Assembly (NCBI GenBank): GCA_024699855.1
Contig: JAMPIQ010000002.1
Span: 5,084,001-5,148,000, forward strand
Reading direction: 5' to 3'
DNA: 64,000 nt
From: Aphelenchoides besseyi
Lineage: Eukaryota > Nematoda > Chromadorea > Rhabditida > Aphelenchoididae
A program made the position numbers and the translations under genes. The notes under the pieces were generated by a model. That model saw only the letters and a program-made list of their open reading frames with translations, did not search any database and was not told the DNA's origin. Shown here piece by piece: positions 15,001 to 27,222 of this stretch; within the stretch, counting starts at the first letter, position 1; each line of letters opens with the position of its first letter.

Positions 15001-15879
15001 ACCTCAACTGGTTACGAAAATAGAAGCTAACGTGCACTTTACCTGCATGTTACTTCTCCCAAATCTTCCGGAAACAATTGAGCAAATCTTAACAGCGCTA
15101 TTCCACTCGTTGGATCAAATTCGGTCCGATATCTAAATTTATTGTGGAAACTTCTTGTCTAACGCTCTGTTACCGATAATTTTCGTCAACTGGCTTTCCA
15201 TCTTTAAAGAATTCAATTGCTGGTATTGGCACTCCAACTACTCGAGCTTCAAATACAATCGAACCACCGGGTTTAAACAATTGATTTCGCAATTCTTTTA
15301 TAAACTAAGATAGATGGTGATCAATTCTCTCTCACTTCACTTACAAAAGGAGCGCTCGGACCGACAGGAGTTAGCGGTGGAACTGGTGAACTTCTGAAGA
15401 CAAACATGAAAGAATCATTGTAATCAAACATACGCAATGCTCATCGAAGCGGCAGCACCGGGCAGAGGTGTCGGCGCTGGTGCCACAATTAGAAGACATG
15501 TCGATTGTTTGATTCCCGCAGCATTCATAGCCTAAAAATACAATTCAAATCAAAAAATTGAAGTGCTAGAACCTGAATTGTGAAACGGCCGGTATCTGCA
15601 CCACTAACCGATCGAATGTGCAACGCGTGTTTGTTACCTTGTTGAGACATCTGAAGCATGAAACAAAACGAAATCACTAGTTGTTACCTCGTAGTCTGGA
15701 CAATTTGAAACATTCTGTCCATCTTTCAGCCACTTGATCACTGGATCGGGATGTCCTTCGACTTGACATTCCAGCTTGATTGACTGAGAAACTGTCGCTC
15801 TTTTGTCAACTAGCGGTCGAATAAAAGTTAAATTTGCTTGATTGGAGATTCGTTCTCCCAATGGCGTGTTAAACGGCAT
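1..15879 (-). CDS. ketn-1: Kettin, giant I-band Ig-repeat muscle protein (partial, 3' end outside window)
   Basis: The gene encodes about 26 immunoglobulin domains. From the third array domain onward they are separated by a short linker of the kettin type, with repeated forms of SWxRIQELEAPK. Individual domains show the I-set core: W in strand C (for example VEWLHNGQP) and D-x-G-x-Y in strand F (for example DSGVYTCRA). Kettin anchors thin filaments and alpha-actinin near the Z-line or dense body in invertebrate striated and obliquely striated muscle. The first ATG at 15879 starts MPFNTPLGERI and leads straight into Ig 1. Order from the N-terminus: three Ig domains, a Q-rich segment, one Ig after a Gly-rich link, then 22 linker-spaced Ig domains down to position 1. 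C. elegans and Drosophila kettins have roughly 31 and 35 Ig domains, so several probably lie beyond the window. Introns are about 45-60 bases except for one of about 1.15 kb. Exons are split inside most Ig domains. The family assignment is firm; choosing kettin over another titin-like gene rests on the linker. Confidence 0.9.
3699..3802. repeat. Kettin direct repeat, copy 1 (intron 3' end plus exon start)
   Basis: The 64 bases at 3739-3802 match 4577-4640 with only about three differences. Similarity runs on into the adjoining exon, where both copies code for RLAGYV followed by PADDP. The unit is the 3' part of an intron plus the first 40 or so bases of an Ig exon. Confidence 0.85.
4536..4640. 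repeat. Kettin direct repeat, copy 2 (intron 3' end plus exon start)
   Basis: This is the partner of the segment at 3699-3802, about 840 bases away and in the same orientation. Sequence outside the shared block diverges quickly. In this copy the exon ends soon after the repeat with a splice donor, whereas the other copy continues. Confidence 0.85.
12387..13111 (-). other. Gln-rich low-complexity segment of kettin
   Basis: This exon begins AERSVRIEVFP, which completes the Ig domain before it. It then runs for about 220 residues dominated by Gln, Pro, Ser and Arg with no Ig fold. It separates the N-terminal Ig domains from the main linker-spaced array. It has no visible catalytic or binding motif and looks like a disordered spacer. 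The reading frame is intact and continues through a short intron into EALEEFLSGQ. Confidence 0.75.
13112..14266 (-). other. Large intron of kettin (about 1.15 kb)
   Basis: The donor follows the codons for SSAGK and the acceptor precedes AERSVRIE, both in phase 0. Joining them restores the end of an Ig domain. At over 1 kb it is about twenty times the usual intron of this gene. It contains unrelated open frames on both strands but no exon that fits the phase. An internal promoter or enhancer for a shorter isoform is a reasonable guess, but no motif proves it. Confidence 0.7.
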
Positions 15880-16954
15880 GTTGTTCGATTTAGTTGCTCA
15901 AGTCAATGTCCATTACACGATAGAAACTGAAATCAGAAAGATAACGCTCGAAGCAACTTCAATTGTTAAAAACACGGAGTATTCCAAATTCGCGCACTGC
16001 CACACAAACTTCAATTTTCGTTCATCGTGTTTTCACACAAACAAAAGTGTGCAGTTGATCAGATTTACTGCACAAAAACGACTGCTAACGTTTGTTTGTC
16101 CAAAACTTCTGCGCGATTCCACCCCGCATTGTTGTTTTCCAGGCGGATCAATGTGTGTGAGGCCGTTTGGCAGTTGGTCCTTCGGCTGTTTGGCCGTTTC
16201 TTTCGATCACTCGATCGGCCGTCGTATCGGTTTTTCCGCTTTTGTTTCTTTTTCTTCACGTAGCACTTGGCCGGATGGATCGTTTGACTCTCTCTTCCGC
16301 TAGATATTTAGGTTGTGAACTGAGGAGATTTGCCCTACTCTTCGATTTTGATTTATATTCTCCATTTGCCTTGACCAACTGTTTCAAAGGTCCAAAGCAA
16401 TTCGGATCTAGCAATTGAAAGGGATCCATTTCTTGCGGTTTAAAAACATATTGACCAGAAGAGTCCAAACAAGAGTCTTACTGCTTATTCTTGCCATATT
16501 TTCGCAACACAATTTGGATGGTTGAAGAAGCAGATCGATCTTTGACAATTGATTTAACTATCCAATCAACCTTCGACAACACCAAATTTGATCTTTGATT
16601 AATTGTCTGCAGTTCACAAACCAAGCAGTTACATCACACATAATGGGAATGTTTTGTTCATATTGATTTATTGACCAAACAAACAGAACGGAAGACCGTG
16701 GAACATCCGACCACGTCAATCGATCGTGATATTTTTTCGTGTGCTTAATATGTGTAAAAGTGGAATGAATTGAGAATTGAGAAACGTAGAGAGCAGAATA
16801 AAAGCTATAAACACACTAATAGATTGCTTCTTTTGTACACAAGAAACACGAATCGTTCAGATCACCATTTGTGTCTTCTGCCGAGGGTAATGGTGATGAG
16901 CGTTCCATGCACAAGATAAACAATTAAGGAAGCACCCAAAGAAACGAAAGTTCT
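15880..16954. other. Intergenic spacer between kettin start and PKD end, with unassigned minus-strand ORFs
   Basis: The stretch next to the kettin ATG is the presumed kettin promoter. On the minus strand, two short open stretches lie at about 16500-16630 and 16256-16480. The first reads VDWIVKSIVKDRSASS and the second ends RVKRSIRPSAT. Their frames cannot be joined by a normal splice, and neither is recognised. They may be a small gene, 5' untranslated exons or chance. A TTTATT at 16667-16672 could be the PKD polyadenylation signal on the minus strand. Confidence 0.4.
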
Positions 16955-19900
16955 TTATAAATAAATAGGATCTATTTTGTTTTCTTTCTCGTACGAACTC
17001 CATCGTGCATCATCACTTTCGTGCGTAACAAAACGTTCTCCAACATCACGTTCCAAACAACGTAAATCGGACCAAAGCTGATAACCTTGCAGCCAAATGT
17101 GACTAAGTGCCTTCTTCACTGTCAATCGTTTTGCCATTTTGACTTGAAGCAAATTGTTGATAAAATCAATGGCTGAAACACAAACAACGTTCTAAAGTAA
17201 GAACCACGTACTCACCGTTCTCGCTCACTTCACTCCACGGATTAGGTGGATACATGAAGTCGGCATTTTTAATTTGACTTTCGAGATCCTCATCTTCGTT
17301 GAAACTGCAATTGCATAATTAAATAAGCTCAACGTTTTTCGCAAACAGAACACAAAATACTTACGGAAATGTTCCTGAAACAAACTCATCTATTAAATGT
17401 CAAAGTATCGGGAACTTACCGGAAAGCGAAACGTAGACAATTACTCCAACACTCCACATATCCAGTGACCGATTGAATCCTTTGCTGCGAAGAACTTCGG
17501 GAGCTAAAACGAACGTTAAAACAAGTCTTAGACTTAATCTCACCCAAGTAAGCTGCAGTTCCAACAATAGATTTGCGGAAACTAAATTAATTCAGTTGTT
17601 AGATTAGTTTGCTTAAACAGCGCAACCTGTGCTCGCCGATGATTCGAGCAAATCCAAAATCACACAATTTTATTTGTGTGAAATCCGAATCACTGGTCAA
17701 TAGAATGTTCTCTGTAACTTGTAATTGATTTGATCGTAATCCTCAGATAAAAATACCAGGTTTTAAGTCGCAATGTACAATATTTTGGCCATGAAGATAA
17801 CTTAAAGCAATTAAAATCTAAAAACATCGTTAATTGCATTTAATCTTAAGATACCTGATGGACAAGGAACTGAGTAATTCGCTCCGAAAGTCTACCGCGC
17901 TCCGAACTCAAAATCATTTCTAACATGTCGCCTTTCAGCTTTTCCATGACCACGAAGATTCGATCGGGAGTCTCCAACATCTGTTGAAATTCGACGACGT
18001 TCGGATGTCGAACTTTTTGCAGGATTTCGACTTCCATTCGAAGTGCTGCTTCGCGATTACTTGGAAACTTGAGTTTGTCAATCAACTTGACAGCAACGTG
18101 TCTTCCGGTTTTGCGATGAATTCCACCATAAACAACACCGAATTGACCACTACCCAAAACTTCATCAGCGAAAATTTGATAAAGTTGAGAGAACTCGGCT
18201 TCGGACTGAATGACCATTCCGAGTTGACCGATTGATCCGGGAGCTGGCACAGCCAAAGACACCATATCGGCTTTACGTTCGTTAACTGGAGTACTTGACT
18301 GCGGTGTTACAGGCATTCTAGAGACACAAAGTTATGTTGCAAATTTGTTCCGAGAGAACTTACAGAGCTTGTTTTATGGCTTGTGCCCAATTAGCGGCAT
18401 TATCTGACGCTGCTTTCTCATTTTGAACTGGTTGATCTGTTACGGCACCAGCTGAAAAGAAATTATGAGAGATGTCTTAAGGCAATTATTGTTTGAAAGC
18501 CCCAAAATTGATATGAAAATCCAACCAATTGAATCACAAGGCGAAAGCCGTCGAAATGCGGCAAACCGATAACGTAATCGGTGAGCATGAAAGGGCACTA
18601 ATGGGAGATCTTCGGAATAAACAGCAGCAGGTCGATAGTCAATCAGCATCATAATAGCAATATTACCGCGAGTCACATTTACATTCGTAATTCTACAAGC
18701 AACTTTCGCTTTTAACGCTCCGATAGAAAGTTGCGCGACTAAAACGCACGAACCAAACGGAACGCGTCTCGATCGCCTGCGGTGAAACTTCGAAGATCAA
18801 ACCGGCAACACCACTGACAAGTTCGATTGGCTCTCGCGTTTTTTACGCCAAATCGCCATCGCATCAAAATGTTCGGAAATCTTTTCGCATCTCCAAACAA
18901 CAAAAAGAAGCGCGTCGATTGCAACCCTCCGGCGACCTCTCATGTTTACGTAGCCGTGTGACGATCAGACAACAACAACAACTGTGACGTCGACTTCGAA
19001 ACTCATCAGAAGGAGAAATTACGCGACCTCTTCGTTTTTGTTTTTCCTTTCATCTTCCCACTAATAAGCTTACCAATATAGTACGTTGTTCCTTGGGTTT
19101 TGATTTCCATGAAATGAGTGAGTGTTTTCTTTAAATTGGAATGTCCAACGGTCTTAACATCCAAGATTTCACTTAACGGTAATTCCTGTAATTTTTGCGT
19201 AACCAACACGCTTTCATCCATCAAACTCACTTTGTAATATCCGGTTGATGTTTCGTCTTTGTACAAAACTATTGACTTCGTATCCAAACGCCAATAATGT
19301 TTTTTTCGCTATTAACAAAGAAACTACTTTCATTGTATTTCATTTAATTACCATGCTGTAACGATCGGTGTAATGAGTAAGCCATCCTTCTCGAATTGTT
19401 TTGTGAGATTGACGTTTGGTTTGTTTTTTTGACATGACAAGACGTTGCAATGGAATGTTTTGAGGTTCAACAGTATCGTCATCTTCAACGTCGGGACTAA
19501 CGGAACGACGATCGGTTGTGTTTTCGGTTGCTTGTAACGGTGCACTTGGTGTTGCTTGAGTTCGTTTATGAGTTCGTTGCGGTGATTCCGATTCGCGAGA
19601 TGTGCTATCCAACGCTACAAAAGCAGTAAATTAGTACTTATTTAAACATTGAAGCGAATTTTGAGAACAGCAAAGCACGTAAACTATTTCATTTAAAAGC
19701 AGAAGCTTTGATTTGTAAGCAGCAACGTTTTTAACACACGAACCATTTGACTCTTTGTCTTCTTCGTCATCATCTTCACACGACGACAAACTCGTCATAG
19801 TTCGTAAACTTTCCGAATTTTCGTCGTCCGTAGATCCTAAACCCAGATTCCCAATGTAATTCCCAAATCCGTTTAGTTGCACAGCAAACTTGCGCGCCCT

Positions 19901-22900
19901 CAAACTTGAAACTTACTTTCATCAGAATTTCCAAGCATATGACCCGGTGGTGCGGTTTGAACGTTGCCAGTACAATCTTTTTGAACATATTTCTCGCATT
20001 TCTTATGACAATTAAATTTGCATTCTAAAATAAATCAATCAGTTTAAAAATGCTTGCATTGTGACAAACCTCTGCATTGATATCCCTGTCTAATCAATCC
20101 CTTCAACAACTTTTTGCAATGCTGACAAACAGTGGGCTTCTTATACGAGTGTACTTGGAAGGTGTGTGGAATCTTTACTCGAGATGCTTCAGCAATGTCC
20201 ATCCTTAAAAAGTGGAGGTTATGGGTGGTTGCCAACGATCAGTGAATTTCTCATTGATGTCATTTCACCGTCGATTTCTAAGTTTCAATTCGAGGGGTTG
20301 ATGATCGCGGCCGCAGCTGATGGCAAGTGATTTCTCAATGAATTTTCAGAAAGCCCTGCTTCTTTTAGGATCTGCATTAAAAGCCAATGAGTTGGGAAAT
20401 GTCGCGGTGATTTGAAGTTTTGTCAGAATAAACAGATCTTTGAGAGTTTCTGTGATTTGTGATAAACAAAATATACTGATAGGAGAATGCCAAAAACTCC
20501 GAAGAAATTACATCTGGAACTAACAGACTTTCACTTGAATTGAAACAACCAAATGTGTGCATAAAATTTGGACTCGCTGAACACTAAATTCAATGAGATT
20601 TGAGTGAATGGCGTTTATGAACAGCAACACCGCTGACCGATAATTTGCAAAGAACTGCTTCGACATCCGTTTTTGTTTTGATCCCGAATTTACCAATAGG
20701 TTATTACACTACGTTCTTTTAATTACGTTCACCATTAGAGAAACTTCAGAGTAATTTGAAATACGAATTTTCAATTGCATTGAATTTATTCTTTTTACCG
20801 TGTTGTTCATTACCGTTCTTGCTACTGTTCATTAATCATTTTGTATCAATTTTGTGTTCGGCTTTTTAATGCGATTAAGAATTTAATCGATTTAAAGTAA
20901 AAGTGGTTGAAATCTGAGAGTCGAATCGTTCGTTAAGCGTTTGCCGTTAAAAAGACGCGTAGTTCATCTTGAAAATTTGAAGAACCCGCTGCAACGAGTG
21001 TAAGCAACGGAAGCGCGTGCGTTCTGTAACTATCACTTTTGCAACTGCGCGGCAACTTGTCTACACTTAGACGACCAAGTTTGATAATACGAGTGATTGC
21101 AAAATGCACGTTGTCCCGACCCGACTTTTCCCGTGGTTTTTTGTTAGTGCGCGTCTTTACGGCCATTTCAGCTCTCCCGTTGTTTTTATGTAATTTGATT
21201 TGTCATCTCTTCCGCTCCCTATCTACTTAGCTAATTGTTATGATAGTCTACACCAATAAATGTCCAACGAAAGTCAATATGTGAACGGAACAGTCGACAA
21301 AAAATCAAGAATGCGCGCTGGATTCGCCGGATTGCTATTATTTGGAGCACGACAGATTTCGTTTTGTCGCAAAGTATCCTGGAGGTCGCAGATTCAACTG
21401 TGTACAACACGCCGTTGATAATACGAGTGCTTGCAAAATGCACTTGGTTTTGAGTTCTTCAACGGAAACACTTGATGTATCCCATGAGCATAACTCCTAC
21501 TGCAAAAAGTCCTTTGATCGTCCCTTCAATAACGACAAGTTTTTGTAAGTTCTACTATTATTTTCTGGCTGAAATCGCGTTTTCGGAATTTCCACCGAGT
21601 TGAGTGTTCGCAACCACTCCAATTCCTGGACAAAATGGGAAATCCCATCGATGGTTCAAACGAAGTTCCCATAAAGCACGTCATTTTCAACGGGTTCCGA
21701 TTTACCAAATGTGACAAAAGTGCTGTTTTCTATTGTGGTCAACGTCCCGGAACTTTAAAATGTAACATGACCCTTAAACTTGATGGAGTCATTAAAACGC
21801 ATGTTTATGTTAAAAACGATGCCGATTCTCATTTCCCAGGTTGTAAATTGCATTCAGACCGATTTCTCCGTAAACCTACTAACTGATTCGGAACTCCAAT
21901 TGTTTTTCTTGAATATTTCTGAAGAATTCTGTCGAAATAAAGATAAAATTTCTTATTTTTGTTATGAGCTCATGAACTATGATCAGCGTCTACTTGATTG
22001 CAATGTGAATTGACCGATCGATGACGCCGCTTTTTATAGTATTTGAAATTCGTGATCTCGTATAACAACAGTCCTTCCTAAGTGTTTTGCCAATCATTTT
22101 CTATTTTGTTTATGACCTCACGAATGTGAAATCCCTGCCCCTTTAAACTCGTCAATTTTGATTGGGTAGCCGCTTTCAACTCGTCATCTTAATTTTGGTG
22201 GCCTTTAGGAAGCGTAAGTTGGTGTTTCTGTATCGGAAAGGAGGTTTTGTATTGGCTCGAAACTGTTTGAAATTTGAAACTTGCCATATCGGTCGTCCTG
22301 ACCAAGATGAAGAACGATCTTTGCGCGGTTGTTGTAGGTGCTGAAAAACACAAACAAATTAATCACACGGTCAATTGATGTTGTTGAACATACATTTCCG
22401 CCAATTGGATCCCCATCATCAGTTTGTTCGACGAAAATTTCTGGAGTTGCCAGAATTGAATATTGAGCACTCATAGCTGAAGGCGTTGTAACCACCGATC
22501 TCGACGATCGGCAATCGGTACCGGAATCCGACATGCCCATAGTACCGGTGGAGACGGTTGAAAGGAGCGTATTTTGCTGAAAGTCTTTATTTTGTTTACA
22601 TCTGTTCGTTCAACTCACTGCTTGTAATCCAACAGAACTTCGAGGTGAAAGACTAATCGGAATTGCCGAAGGACGACGCTGACGACCTCCGTTGCAATTA
22701 TTCGGAATTTTTGAAGCGCAACGTTTGTGAAATGAAAGCCGACAGCCATGACATTTTAGTCCCTGTTTAACTAAACCGAAGAGGAGTTCTCCACAGAAAT
22801 CGCAACTAAAATTGTGACGTAAATCTATAGAAAACAAACAACCAACGTACAATGTTGGAGTGCGGTAGCTGTGAACGAACAGTGAGTGTGGATAAACAAT

Positions 22901-25017
22901 CAAACGATTTGGACAAGCTAAAAAACACAAAGCTTTGCTAAGAAACTTATTGCTTTTGGTATTTCTCTTAAAGTGGTGCAACAGGAAAAGACTCACGAAC
23001 GAAAATCTCCATTTTACATCCGGTGGTCAACGAGTGAAGCAGTCGATGGTCATTATTTCGGTCGAGTGAGGATTCGGAACTAGTGGACAATGTGTGGACA
23101 ACTGATGAGCGTTTTCGTGACTCAAAGTCCAAAGACAAAAAAGGCGATGGTGTTTAAGGTTTTTGCAAAGGTGCCTGAATAACAGCGCGAAGCAAAAATG
23201 GTGGGTCGTCCCCAAGAAGGAGGAGGCAAAACGCGCTGGACTCCCGTTTTCTCATTCAGCGGATGAACGAAAATGAGAGAAAAGTGTGGCCACTACGAGT
23301 AGTGAGATTGTGTTGAGTAAAAAGTGAACCCTCGACGCGGTTAGTCAAAAGTCCAAAATGAATTCTCAAATGAAAAAAACGAACGGGACCCAAAACTTCC
23401 GCTGAAACTCGCGCACTTGTTTCTCTCGACGGCCAACGTCATCTAGAGACTTCACAAGGTGTCGTTTGACTTTGCCAAAAAAGACCGCACAAAGAACCAC
23501 TTTGTTATTCTTTGCTTATCAACAAACACTTCTGCGGGAAGTCCTCGGAACGACCGCAGGTGTTGTTGAAACGCCACGACAACAAAACCACCGCATTTGA
23601 CTCAGAGACCACCGACTAGCCGTTTAGAATGTGAATCTTCTTCTGTTGCTACACACCAACAACAAAAACACATGAATAAACGAGCTTACGCGAAACAATC
23701 GCTTCTAACAAACATCCATCAGTGATTTCTTCGCCGGTCGTGAGAAGCTCCAAAATATTCACAGACCTTAGATCGTGACGATAAATAAGCAATCGATCGT
23801 TGAAATCGGATCCCAAGTCATGGTTCGGATACTGTAAAAATAAAGTTACTAACCAAAATATTTCCGTTTTTAAATCTGTTTTTTAGTCCGAAAGATTAGT
23901 GGTGAGTTTTGACGTCAACCATTTCTCAGGATTTTCGAATATTTTTGTTGATATGACAAAAAGCTAATTAGACTGTTAGTTTAATTAAAACGACTTTTTG
24001 CCGTCCACAGTTTCATCCATCAAATCCACGCATTTGAAGACGGCTAAGCTCTGATATAGCAGTCGGTCAACTCCTTGTTGAGCAGATAAATGGAAGCGAA
24101 TGCAAATTGTATCAGTCGGATTGTTGAACAGAATGTTTCGAATAAAACCCACGAAGCAACTGGGAAACTCACATTTGTGTTAATAAACTTTACGGCCTCC
24201 AGTCGCAGATCTCGAAGTGAAATGTCGGGGGTAGGCCAAATGATAGTGGTTTTTTGGACGCCCGATTGAATCGTGAACGTAATACCAGCCATTATTTCCA
24301 AATCAGCAGGATCAATCGGTTTCTGTTGCGAGACGAGCTCGTTCTCCGGCCGCTCGTTCAATTGCCCTTCCGCACGATCTTCCGCGTCGAAGTTGTCGCT
24401 AAATGAAAAGCAATGAGTCTGTTGCGTAAACGAATGATATTTCCTTATCAATCTCCGGCAACAGAGAAAGCAAAGACAAAATTGCAAAGAAATACGACAA
24501 ATAGAAACCCGTTGCGTTAATCGAATTTGACTTATGAATTTGTTGAGCAGGTGATTTCCCGTTCACACAAAGTAACTCGACCCCCATTGATCTTTGATTC
24601 CTCAACAACAAGTCACGATTGTAAGCCTACATTTTAATCGCCGGAATTCGAGCGCTGATTGGCATTTTAAGAACTTCAGATGCCAATAAAATCGCAGACT
24701 GTCAAGTGGCTAATGTCCATTTGATCAACTAGACATACGATGAAGTCGATTGAACCGACTCAACTGGCAGAAGACATGCGGTGTGGGTGGCCGCGTTTGC
24801 AACTTTGCGGTGGATAGTTCCGAGTAATTCGTTGTGAAGCATGTAAAAAAAGTCCCGAAATTTTAAGGAAGATGTCTCTCGTTTTCATTTTTGTGTTCGG
24901 CTTCTTGTCGCGCCTCTCACTCAACTTGTTGAGATCCCGATGCAATTTGGACGGCACGGCAAAGTCAACTCACGCGTTCGAAATTCGTTCCAAACGACGA
25001 GCGAGATCAAACCACAT
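16955..25017 (-). CDS. Protein kinase D (DKF type)
   Basis: This is a diacylglycerol-regulated Ser/Thr kinase. Domains in order: an N-terminal ubiquitin-like region (exons at 24398-24173 and 23831-23690); C1a (H-x12-CDFC, exons near 22918-22620); a Ser-rich linker with [11 protein letters not shown]1b ([17 protein letters not shown], near 20203); an acidic Ser-rich stretch; a PH domain (REGWLTHY onward, near 19400-19067); and the kinase domain (18316-16955). The kinase shows [28 protein letters not shown] and DFGFAR. Its activation segment is [11 protein letters not shown], so both activating serines of the family are kept. The start [13 protein letters not shown] at 25017 joins in frame to the next exon. 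C1 domains bring PKD to DAG-rich membranes, and PKC phosphorylates the loop. One intron (22284-20204) begins with GC and is 2.1 kb long. A 10-base exon lies at 17365-17374. The paralogue (dkf-1 or dkf-2) was not resolved. Confidence 0.92.
21009..21111 (+). pseudogene. Degenerate copy of the FLYWCH-like segment
   Basis: The stretch 21081-21108 matches 21415-21442 at all but one of 28 bases. In the matching frame it reads [12 protein letters not shown], against [12 protein letters not shown] in the better copy. The frame upstream carries a stop codon. It looks like a third, older copy of the same module. Confidence 0.5.
21285..22013 (+). pseudogene. FLYWCH-like zinc-finger locus, frame-broken, nested in a PKD intron
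   Basis: Two open segments on the strand opposite PKD each resemble a FLYWCH finger. The first (21285-21548) has [15 protein letters not shown], then C-K-M-H about ten residues on, and H-E-H. The second (open from 21533 to 21886) has FNGFRF, a Y-C, LKCNM, then [15 protein letters not shown] domains bind DNA and are common in nematode regulators and in Mutator-like transposases. The first frame ends at 21548 and the second is in another frame. No GT-AG pair with fitting phase joins them. A third frame continues to 22013 with a plausible C-terminal region. These breaks suggest a decaying gene or transposon relic, although unusual introns cannot be excluded. No transposase catalytic domain or terminal repeats were seen. 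Confidence 0.5.
22997..23012 (-). CDS. Candidate alternative first exon of PKD
   Basis: A 16-base open segment starts with ATG (MEIFV plus one base) and ends at a GTGAGT donor. It leaves one base over, the same phase as the upstream exon ending at 23690. It therefore joins in frame to the exon that begins [11 protein letters not shown] just before C1a. Use of this exon would give an isoform lacking the N-terminal ubiquitin-like region. C. elegans dkf-2 also produces isoforms with different N-termini. No transcript evidence is available here. Confidence 0.5.
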
Positions 25018-27222
25018 GTTTCATAATGTGGAGTTTATGAAAGGTAATTGAGCGTAAACTCTTGTTGATGAAAAACGTACAAATCTAATTAGGACAGAAG
25101 TCATACAGTAAAAGGCAATAGACAGAAATAACAACATATCAATCATCAAACTCGAGGAACATGGACGCTAAAGGCGTTTGTTTGCCTGGTGTCCAAATGG
25201 CGGTGATTCTCGCAATTTGATGATTCGGCGCTAACCGACGAAAACATATGTCAACAAATGACTGAAATTCGAATTCTGCGCAAAACGTGAGCCCATCAGA
25301 AATCTCCGCACGTTGTCATTAGAAGTCATGACCACACGGACAAATTTAACGACCACAAAGCCGGAAAAAGATGCCAAATTTGAGATGGTTGGCCGGAACT
25401 TTTGAGGTCTGAAGCAACGGTACGCCACGGTTCGTTTACTTCGCCGAGCGTCCAAAACCGCGCGAAGGCAAACAATGGAAAGTCTCACAATTAAAATTAC
25501 CGGAATTTCATGACACGCCCGTTGAGATGTGAGACTCGTTGGTAATTAGACGGAATGGCCGTCGCCCACATTTCGACCTTGGAACTTTCGGAACAAATGA
25601 GTCGCATGTTGTTGAGTAATGTTATTCTCGAATAGGTCTCGAATTTCGCTGATTGAAGTTGCACAAAAAACGTCCAATTAAAACAAATTGAATGATATCA
25701 ATTAACGTCGTTTCGTGTGACAAAAACGAAATCAAACACCTCAATAGCCAATGGTTTCTACAGTAGAAAGAAACTCACACCGTGAAATCTGTTGGCTAAA
25801 CTTTTTGCGTCACACCTTAAGACCATGCACAGAAACTTTGAGTACTTCTACTTTAAAGTATTCAACTCTCGAGTTCTCAAAAACAAAGACGATGAAAATC
25901 GTGCATTTGGCATTTTAACGAAAACTAGAATTCGTGTGCAAACTGTTCTGGCAAATAACGAGAGACTCGAGATTATCCCAACCAGTGGAATTAACAGGAC
26001 ACAGAATCAGCGGACAACCATATCCGCACATTAACAGAACGGTAAGAAGAGAAAAATAAAATGTTGAAGATTAGTGAGTCTTATAGTCGCGATGCGGTTG
26101 AAACAGCGCCGTATCGGGCATTTATGAAAAGTCGTAAGAAGCAACAAAAACGTATGGAATTCAATGCGCAAAGTTACTTCTTCTATTTTATTCAGGACCT
26201 TCGTTTAATGGCAAAGGCAAGAGCAGTCGTTGTTCTATACGGACAAACACGAATTCTGCAGCCGACCTCCGGCTCACGTCTAAATTTATTGGCTATTTAA
26301 AACGTCGTGCATGCGACGTGAGCACTCCACAACACGGGTGTTTCCTTTGTTTGTTGAACCATCAGAACGAAACAATAACCCTGATTCCTTCCACCTGTCG
26401 ACAACACAAATTTGGGTGCGAGGCGGTCGAAATGGGTTGTTGGCACAATTGCAAATCTGAATGGTCGTCTTGAAACGTCGACTGACAAACATGAATTCGA
26501 AATGTGGAGCGTGGGAAAGAAATGGCAGACAACAGATCGCTCTGGTTGTTAGTACATTTCTACAACAACTAAACCAAAATCTCAGATTGAGCAATAAAAA
26601 TGGACAACAAACAAATTACTATAACACGAGACTTACACACCCAAATGTTAGCTTGAAAACACAAACGATGTTTCTTGGATTCACTTAATAATCAAAAGAC
26701 GTAAAAGTATCCTCCGTACGCCTACATGGTCGCTCAGTTGATTACTGCATTTGGATTTAACTCTTGTCACTGTAGTAATCGTTCAGATCAACTCATTTAA
26801 AATGGCCACGAAGTTGGCTTTCAACTTGCAATGAACACAATCATCGTATCTAAGGTCATAAAAAGGTTGTCATACGGAAACTAACTCACGTTTACTTTAA
26901 CAAGTCAATTGATGCCCCAAAGCAACTAATTACCGTGTAATAGATCGCAAAAACTGCGTTTCCTTGTTGGACATCGATAACACAAACTTTGTGCTCTTTC
27001 CGTATTAACAACAAGCGCACAGACAAGAGGTTTATTTTGTTGTTTATTCGACCGGTAAGTTTTGAAATTTACTTTTGTTCACGTTCCGTGAAATTCATTT
27101 TAAGCTTTTTCTCTCAAGTGCAATCGAGCCAAGACGTGTGTGTTAATCTCGTGAAATCCCCAAATCGAAGATGATTGGAGTTGCTGTTTAGGTTAATCGT
27201 GAGCCGCTTATCTTGCGTTTCA
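25018..27222. other. Divergent intergenic region between PKD and the ABC transporter
   Basis: About 2.2 kb lies between two divergently transcribed starts and must carry both promoters. Only short ORFs without family resemblance or convincing splice sites are present. No RNA gene, transposon ends or long repeat was noticed. Confidence 0.6.

Larger units (their letters stand above)
20204..22284 (-). other. Long GC-AG intron of PKD, host of a nested locus
   Basis: The exon ends ..ATATG followed by GCAAGT, and the next exon starts GATGG after TTTAAG. Joining them gives [16 protein letters not shown], which matches the conserved PKD sequence ahead of C1b. A GT donor in the right phase is not present. 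The intron holds the FLYWCH-like segments described separately. Confidence 0.8.

Noticed and set aside
16256..16630. Two short minus-strand ORFs that might form one small gene
   Set aside because: No GT-AG join keeps both frames, and neither part resembles a known family. Kept only as a remark in the intergenic entry.
25792..26688. Short plus-strand ORFs in the PKD/ABC spacer
   Set aside because: They show no family motif, signal peptide or splice structure and overlap ORFs on the other strand.
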